From: Marinoscillum pacificum | GTDB lineage: Bacteria; Bacteroidota; Bacteroidia; Cytophagales; Cyclobacteriaceae | Assembly: GCF_024714495.1 (NCBI RefSeq) | Contig: NZ_JAMZMJ010000004.1 | Span: 372,001-436,000, forward strand | Length of the DNA: 64,000 bases | Direction: 5' to 3' | Shown here: in pieces, positions 58,891 through 64,000 of the stretch | Layout of the letters: the number at the start of each line of letters is the position of its first letter | Position numbering within the stretch: the stretch's first letter is position 1 | Position numbers and translations under genes: made by a program | The notes under the pieces: model-generated | What the model was told of the DNA's origin: nothing | Databases searched by the model: none | Seen by the model: only the letters and a program-made list of their open reading frames with translations

Positions 58891-60262
58891 TTTTCTTGTA
58901 ATGATTAGCAGCTGATTGCTCATAAGCTTTGGCGAATTTCGGAAATCTCTGAAAAAGGATCGATACTACCTCAGCTTCGTCGTAAATCAGATCAGGCTCA
59001 GAGGAAGTAATACCATAATACAATCCAGAAACCCCATCGAAGTAATCAAGCTGGTCAATTTTCCTCTTTGATACAAATGGGTCGAGAAATGGACCGGCTA
59101 TATCATAGTTTTCATAAGAAGTAATATCCACGCCTATTCCCATAAGTGATTCTTTGCTGACCGGTTTAGGGCCACCAGAAGGAACAATAATGTTCTTCAA
59201 AACTTCTGAGTTGACCCAGAAGTATGGATATACCAATAACGAAATGATGAGTCCATATGGCAACATGAACTTCCATACTCTTCTCTTTAATCCTAAGAAA
59301 TAATAAACCAGGAAAAAGGTGATGGAAGGAACAAAGAAAACCAGATCGGCGGTCATTAGATCACTATTCAGAAACAATACTCCAAATCCTGCTACGATGA
59401 ACAACAACATCACTTGTTGCATTTTCTGCTGAAAGTTGGTGACTCTCTGAGTAAACACAACTGAGACACCCAACAACATAGCAATAATAAGTACCGCACT
59501 AATCTTGGCTAGTCCTAGAAAATTCACATACCACATTTTCTCTTTTAAAAATGGTGTAGCGAAATAGTCATAGAAAAAGTCTGAACTAGCATCGAACCAA
59601 AAATAGTATGCCCAAATAATCAATACCACTACAGAAGCACCATAAACAAACAGTAGGATTCTTCGGGCAACCGCTGATGAAAACAGAATCAAACTAAGTA
59701 AAAAGATGAGGAAAAATACCGCAGAGGGTAAATAACACATCAGAGCTAAACCAAGGTAAAATCCACTGTATAGAAAAAGCTCATCTGTTATAACGTTATC
59801 GATTCTTCTAAACACATGATTTAGCGCCATGATAATGAATGTCACCGAAATCAATTGGGGACTCAAGGCGAAAAAGTCCATGGTAGCCGACATGCAAATC
59901 ACATAAATGAATGCAGGTAGGTAATTATTCTCAGCATAAGCCTTATTTCTAATTAGTAATCCATTGAGCATACCAGCTTGAACGGTAATCAGCAGAGTAC
60001 TGAAAACAACATGCACCCATCGGCTTCTGCCAAAGATCATGTCCAGCCATTTGTAGAAGAAAACAGCGACCGGACCTGTATAATCATACAAATCTCGGTA
60101 CATAGTAAACCCATCTCCCAATCGCTGACCTACCAACAACCATTTTAACTCAGGAATGGATAATGGCAGCCCGATCAATGCCCATGTAATGCGTATGATC
60201 ACGAGTATTAGGAAAACAAAAATGATTCTGTAAGGGTCGTTTATTCGAAAAAACTGGAGCAA
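58880..60262 (-). CDS. Polytopic membrane protein, GT-C-like
   Basis: A 460-residue protein with 10-12 membrane helices, starting near the N-terminus. The first periplasmic loop contains GDGFTMYRDLYDYTGPVAVFFYKWLD, with Asp residues as in GT-C glycosyltransferases that use lipid-linked sugars; the soluble end has KRKIDQLDYFDGVSGLYYG. No exact family is recognised. Possibly involved in glycosylation or envelope polysaccharide. Confidence 0.65.
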   Translation of the reverse strand: MLQFFRINDPYRIIFVFLILVIIRITWALIGLPLSIPELKWLLVGQRLGDGFTMYRDLYDYTGPVAVFFYKWLDMIFGRSRWVHVVFSTLLITVQAGMLNGLLIRNKAYAENNYLPAFIYVICMSATMDFFALSPQLISVTFIIMALNHVFRRIDNVITDELFLYSGFYLGLALMCYLPSAVFFLIFLLSLILFSSAVARRILLFVYGASVVVLIIWAYYFWFDASSDFFYDYFATPFLKEKMWYVNFLGLAKISAVLIIAMLLGVSVVFTQRVTNFQQKMQQVMLLFIVAGFGVLFLNSDLMTADLVFFVPSITFFLVYYFLGLKRRVWKFMLPYGLIISLLVYPYFWVNSEVLKNIIVPSGGPKPVSKESLMGIGVDITSYENYDIAGPFLDPFVSKRKIDQLDYFDGVSGLYYGITSSEPDLIYDEAEVVSILFQRFPKFAKAYEQSAANHYKKISN

Positions 60263-60334
60263 AGTGTAATGTCTTCTGGTCTTGAACGTTCGAAATTAAC
60301 AAATTAAATTGATGGTAGGTGAGCCAAAAACCGT

Positions 60335-60342
60335 GATATTTG
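60335..60342 (+). promoter_or_regulatory. -7 element four bases before the rbfA ATG
   Basis: GATATTTG (one mismatch to TAnnTTTG) then CAGA and ATG. Same N4 spacing as clc and rluD. Confidence 0.45.
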
Positions 60343-60346
60343 CAGA

Positions 60347-60730
60347 ATGACACAGAGTAAGAGACAAGTAAAGTTTGGCCGTCAGATTCAGAAGGACCTT
60401 GGAGATATATTTCAAAAGGATCCAAGACACTATTTTGGTCATAGTTTAGTGACTATTACAGGAGTAGAAATGTCTCCAGATTTGAGCTTTGCCAAGGTTT
60501 TTCTTAGTGTCTTTCCTATCAAAGATGCAGAAGAAGTATTCTTTAAATTGGATGAGAAGAAAAGCGAAGTAAGAAAGCATCTTGGTAACAAAATAGGCAA
60601 ACAGGTTCGGATCGTTCCAGAAATAGCCTTTTTCCACGATAACACGGAAGAAGAGGCTTCTAAAATGGACCAACTTATTGATAGCCTGAATATTCCAAAA
60701 GCAGACGAAAACGACGAAGAAGAAGAGTGA
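60347..60730 (+). CDS. rbfA: Ribosome-binding factor A
   Basis: A 127-residue KH-fold protein needed for 16S rRNA 5'-end maturation (SKRQVKFGRQIQKDLGDIFQK ... VTITGVEMSPDLSFAKVFLSVF). An acidic tail (DENDEEEE) follows. Overlaps the permease gene by 4 bp (GTGA). Confidence 0.94.
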   Translation: MTQSKRQVKFGRQIQKDLGDIFQKDPRHYFGHSLVTITGVEMSPDLSFAKVFLSVFPIKDAEEVFFKLDEKKSEVRKHLGNKIGKQVRIVPEIAFFHDNTEEEASKMDQLIDSLNIPKADENDEEEE

Positions 60731-61953
60731 ACCTTTCCTACTTCATAGCTAGAAGGTATTTCCTTTCTAAGAAAAAGAAGAGCTTCATCAACATCATATC
60801 AATCATATCGATGTTGGTAGTAGCCATAGGAACCATGGCATTAGTCATCGTTCTTTCTGTTTTCAATGGAATGGAAGACCTATTGCGTGGACTTTACGGA
60901 AGTGTAGATTCAAACCTGGTGGTGAAACCGGTTGAAGGAAAGAGTTTCGAATATACTGAAGACATCAAGCTAGCAATCGAAGCCTTTGAAGACGTCACTT
61001 ACATCACTGATGTACTGGAAGACAATGCATTGATCAAATACAACAATGCCCAGCGAGTAGCCAATGTAAAAGGTATCTCAGAAAATTTTATTGAAGAAGG
61101 TCGGCTAGATAATCATCTGGCATTCGGTGACCTGAAACTAAAAGAAGGAGATGTGAATTATGCGATTGTGGGCAGTGGGGTTCGCTATGACCTTTCCATC
61201 AATCCAAAAAATGACTTTTATACCATCCAAATGGTCTTCCCCGATGAGATAAAACCGGGAATGACCAACATAGACAAAATGTATCGATTGAAAAACATTT
61301 TGCCTGCAGGCGTATTCGCCATTGAAAAGTCCTATGACGACAACCTGGTTTTTGTTCCTGTAGATTTTGCAGAAGAACTATTCAATAAAAAGGGTAAAAG
61401 AACCAGCCTGGAAATTCAGCTAGGCGAAGGTGCTGATGTTAAAAACCTCAAGCAAGAAATTCAAACTGCTATTGGTGACCAGTTTGAAGTGCTTACCAAT
61501 GATGAAGTACATGGAGGTCTTTATAAAGTATTGTCTTACGAAAAGTTTTTTGTGTTCCTGGCTTTTTCCGTAATTATTGGGATTGCATCCATCAACATTT
61601 TCTTTTCTCTTAGCATGCTGGCAATTGATAAGAAGAAAGATGTGGCGATATTAACAGCACAAGGAGCGAGCAGAAGTTTGGTAAGAAACATATTCCTTTT
61701 CGAAGGATGCATTGTAGCATTTACAGGCGCATTTACAGGATTGGCGTTGGGATTACTCGTTAGTTTTGTCCAGCAAGAGTATGGCCTGATCGGAATGGGA
61801 ATGGAAACAGCCATCATGAATGCCTATCCAGTCAAGATTGAATGGTTAGATATTTTCTTCACCATACTTTGTATTGTGTGCATTACTTTAATTACAGCCA
61901 TACAACCGGCCATCAATGCCTCTAAAAACATTGCGCTCAACGAGTTGCAATAA
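60727..61953 (+). CDS. LolC/E-type ABC transporter permease
   Basis: A 408-residue permease with the FtsX/MacB layout: TM1 (about 20-45, FINIISIISMLVVAIGTMALVIVLSVFNGMEDLL), a large periplasmic domain (50-270) and three C-terminal helices. The start FIARRYFLSKKKKSFINIIS is typical of LolE-like lipoprotein-releasing permeases. No ATPase is adjacent. GTG start coupled to rbfA. Confidence 0.9.
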   Translation: MNLSYFIARRYFLSKKKKSFINIISIISMLVVAIGTMALVIVLSVFNGMEDLLRGLYGSVDSNLVVKPVEGKSFEYTEDIKLAIEAFEDVTYITDVLEDNALIKYNNAQRVANVKGISENFIEEGRLDNHLAFGDLKLKEGDVNYAIVGSGVRYDLSINPKNDFYTIQMVFPDEIKPGMTNIDKMYRLKNILPAGVFAIEKSYDDNLVFVPVDFAEELFNKKGKRTSLEIQLGEGADVKNLKQEIQTAIGDQFEVLTNDEVHGGLYKVLSYEKFFVFLAFSVIIGIASINIFFSLSMLAIDKKKDVAILTAQGASRSLVRNIFLFEGCIVAFTGAFTGLALGLLVSFVQQEYGLIGMGMETAIMNAYPVKIEWLDIFFTILCIVCITLITAIQPAINASKNIALNELQ

Positions 61954-62068
61954 TTTTTTTACATACAACGCAGTTTAAGTCAAAAATTCTAACCAATCTC
62001 TAACTTAGAAATTGGTGCTTTTTAGCTCGATTTTTATTAGCTTCGAAATTTGCCTAGCATTAAAAAGT

Positions 62069-64000
62069 ATGAAAGTTTCTCCGGATCAGCCCTTTCAAAT
62101 AGTCTACTCTCTTTTTGAGCACGAATACCTTGGATTCTTGTTCGAATCTTTTGTTATTCAGCTGAATGAGAAAGGTAACCTTACCTTTTCGCATCAGAAT
62201 ATCTCTGCACAAAATGCAGATGAGTTTGATTCTGGTCTTGATGCTAATGACTATGAGCTGATCAAAACTATGGATGAAATGCAGCAAAAAGCTGTGTTCA
62301 ACCATTTCCACAAGAAGAAACTTAAAATGGATGAGTTCTTCTTGAAAGTATTTGATAAAAAGGCAGGAGACAAACTTCTTCAAGAAGAAATAGATCGATA
62401 TCTGGAGCGGAGAAGAGCTAAAGTTCTATCATTAATGGCAGGCAAAGAGCTCTATGAGATGGGTAAAGATGGTGAGCCTGCTTGGAAAAAAATCAATATT
62501 TCCGAAGAGAAAGCAACCATTCTGTTTCATTTCAGAAGAAATGAAGAGAATACTCATTACTTCCCTACCATCAAATTGAATGGAGAAAAGGTTGATTTCT
62601 ATCAAAACAACAGCCTCTTGTTGTGCAAAGAGCCGGCTTGGCTCGTTGTAAATGATACTTTGTTCACATTTGAGAAAGAGGTGAATGGCAAGAAGATCAA
62701 ACCTTTTTTCAATAAGAAATTCATCCTTATCCCTAAAAACGTTGAAGAAACGTATTACAAGAAATTCGTTGCTCCTTTGATTGCATCCTTCGATGTGTAC
62801 GCCAAAGGGTTTGAAATAAAATCAGAAGCACTCACTCCAACGCCTGTTCTTACATTTTCGGAGTTAGCAACAGCGGCTCAAACAACTGGCTCCCTTTTTG
62901 ACAATAACAACAATGAAAACGGGGAAGAGTCTGTCAATAAAATCTTGTTTGAACTAAGCTTCAAATACGGAACCTATTCTTATAAAGCAGATAAGCTAAA
63001 GCAGGTAAGTGTTTCCATTGAAAAGCATAACGACGACTATATCTTCCACAGAATCAAACGAGATTCTGCTCAGGAAAAAGACTATATCGAAACATTGAGT
63101 AAAACAGGACTTCAGCTGAAAAGCTCCCGTTCTACATTAAATAAGACCAACGCCATTTCCTGGTTAAATGAGAACCTATCTGAACTTAGGTCTAGAGGTT
63201 TTGAGATAAATCAGCAAGATGAATCGGTTAAAAAGTATTTCCTTGGCAATACGAGTATTGATCTGGAAATATCTGAAGGTATTGATTGGTTTGACATCAA
63301 AGCGATTATCAAGTTTGGTGATTACGAAATTCCATTTTCTGAAATTAGAAAGCACATACTTCATAAGCAACGAGAGTTTAAACTTCCAAGTGGAGAGTAT
63401 GCGGTAATTCCAGACAGATGGGTAGATGAATACAGTGATCTATTTGCCTTTGCTCATCAGGGTGATGACACACTCACACTGAATAAAATGCACGTGTCTT
63501 TGGTAAAAGACCTGAAAGACAACAACAACGCCAAAGTAGCAATGACCAGAAAGCTTGAAAAGCTAATGGACTTTGATACGATAGAAGACGTGACTCTGCC
63601 TACAAAATTTAAAGGTGACTTGAGACCTTATCAGCAGGCTGGATTCAACTGGCTGCATTTCCTCAATGAATATGCTTTTGGTGGTTGTTTGGCAGATGAC
63701 ATGGGTCTTGGTAAAACTGTTCAGACACTTACACTTCTTCAAAGTGAAAAAGAAAAGGACAATGGCTCTACCAGTCTTTTGATCATGCCAACCTCGCTTA
63801 TTTATAACTGGGAGATGGAGGCCGGCAAGTTCACTCCAAACTTGAAAATATTAAACTATACAGGTACCAATAGAGACAAGGACCCTGAAAAGTTCGCTCG
63901 ATATGATATAGTTATAACCAGTTATGGTATTGTAAGAATTGATTCAGAAATTTTAAGTCAATTCTACTTTAACTACATCATTTTGGATGAGTCTCAGGCT
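62069..64000 (+). CDS. SNF2/Rad54-family helicase, 3' end outside the window
   Basis: Open frame of 644 codons from ATG 62069 to the window edge, hence partial. The first ~500 residues are a Bacteroidota-type N-terminal region, then the SNF2 helicase domain: LRPYQQAGFNWLHFL, Walker A LADDMGLGKTVQTL, motif Ia LLIMPTSLIYNW, and DESQA as motif II. Such proteins translocate on dsDNA and remodel bound proteins, often linked to transcription recycling. The second RecA lobe is not seen. Confidence 0.9.
   Translation, partial: MKVSPDQPFQIVYSLFEHEYLGFLFESFVIQLNEKGNLTFSHQNISAQNADEFDSGLDANDYELIKTMDEMQQKAVFNHFHKKKLKMDEFFLKVFDKKAGDKLLQEEIDRYLERRRAKVLSLMAGKELYEMGKDGEPAWKKINISEEKATILFHFRRNEENTHYFPTIKLNGEKVDFYQNNSLLLCKEPAWLVVNDTLFTFEKEVNGKKIKPFFNKKFILIPKNVEETYYKKFVAPLIASFDVYAKGFEIKSEALTPTPVLTFSELATAAQTTGSLFDNNNNENGEESVNKILFELSFKYGTYSYKADKLKQVSVSIEKHNDDYIFHRIKRDSAQEKDYIETLSKTGLQLKSSRSTLNKTNAISWLNENLSELRSRGFEINQQDESVKKYFLGNTSIDLEISEGIDWFDIKAIIKFGDYEIPFSEIRKHILHKQREFKLPSGEYAVIPDRWVDEYSDLFAFAHQGDDTLTLNKMHVSLVKDLKDNNNAKVAMTRKLEKLMDFDTIEDVTLPTKFKGDLRPYQQAGFNWLHFLNEYAFGGCLADDMGLGKTVQTLTLLQSEKEKDNGSTSLLIMPTSLIYNWEMEAGKFTPNLKILNYTGTNRDKDPEKFARYDIVITSYGIVRIDSEILSQFYFNYIILDESQA

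Noticed and set aside
62060-62383. A 107-codon minus-strand open frame
   Set aside because: Antisense to the start of the SNF2 helicase gene, which reads open to the window edge with helicase motifs.

Overview
The window looks like chromosomal DNA of a free-living, probably marine, Bacteroidota of the order Cytophagales. Evidence: promoters of the TTG/TAnnTTTG type, few Shine-Dalgarno sequences, type IX secretion C-terminal sorting domains (pectate lyase, PGRP amidase), Bacteroidota-restricted families (HmuY, DUF6607, DUF6686-like, DUF5723) and a BlaI/M56 receptor pair. The genus cannot be fixed by eye. No rRNA, tRNA, CRISPR array, transposase or prophage was seen.

Bases 1-17.5 kb form an iron and heme island, almost all on the minus strand. 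It holds a TonB-dependent receptor cut by the window edge; a heme operon (HmuR-like receptor, HmuY lipoprotein, DUF6607, DUF6686); ferritin; a two-gene unit of a 51-residue Cys-rich protein and a DUF6686-like protein; feoA-feoB plus a small Cys-rich membrane protein; and a NarL/FixJ-type regulator. Four promoters carry a Fur-like palindrome (TTTAGAA-N3-TTCTAAA) just downstream of the -7 element, and several have a NarL-like 7-2-7 palindrome further upstream. Two AT-rich genes interrupt the island. One is a caspase-NACHT protein (probable antiviral NLR-like gene) between two copies of a 21-bp direct repeat, one of which lies in the ferritin terminator. The other is a 220-residue orphan between two ~50-bp copies of a neighbouring gene's 3' end.

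Bases 17.7-25.4 kb carry fumC, a SPOR-like exported protein, map, an OmpA lipoprotein, a VOC protein, a ClC channel and two thioredoxin-fold proteins. The clc-thioredoxin gap has a cluster of DnaA boxes and an AT-rich tract. Genes to its left are mostly minus and to its right mostly plus, so it is a candidate replication origin.

Bases 25.4-32.6 kb hold an SRPBCC protein, a DUF418 membrane protein, a BlaI/M56-amidase signalling pair, mscL, a multidomain pectate lyase with LacI-type operators, and a 131-bp MITE-like inverted repeat.

Bases 32.6-64 kb are mainly housekeeping: mazG, an NqrM-like protein, a glmM-like mutase, a YHS protein, Nudix hydrolase, cysteine desulfurase, a PGRP amidase, hemH, a VTT-domain protein, recJ, lptB, a GH3-family protein, a PD40 protein, rluD, a PLP deaminase, a lipoprotein with a DUF5723 barrel, radA, pheA, glyA, tatC, rpiB, rbfA, a LolE/FtsX permease and the start of a SNF2 helicase. 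Several are packed with 1-11 bp overlaps. Four genes have a -7 element exactly four bases before the start codon, suggesting leaderless mRNAs.
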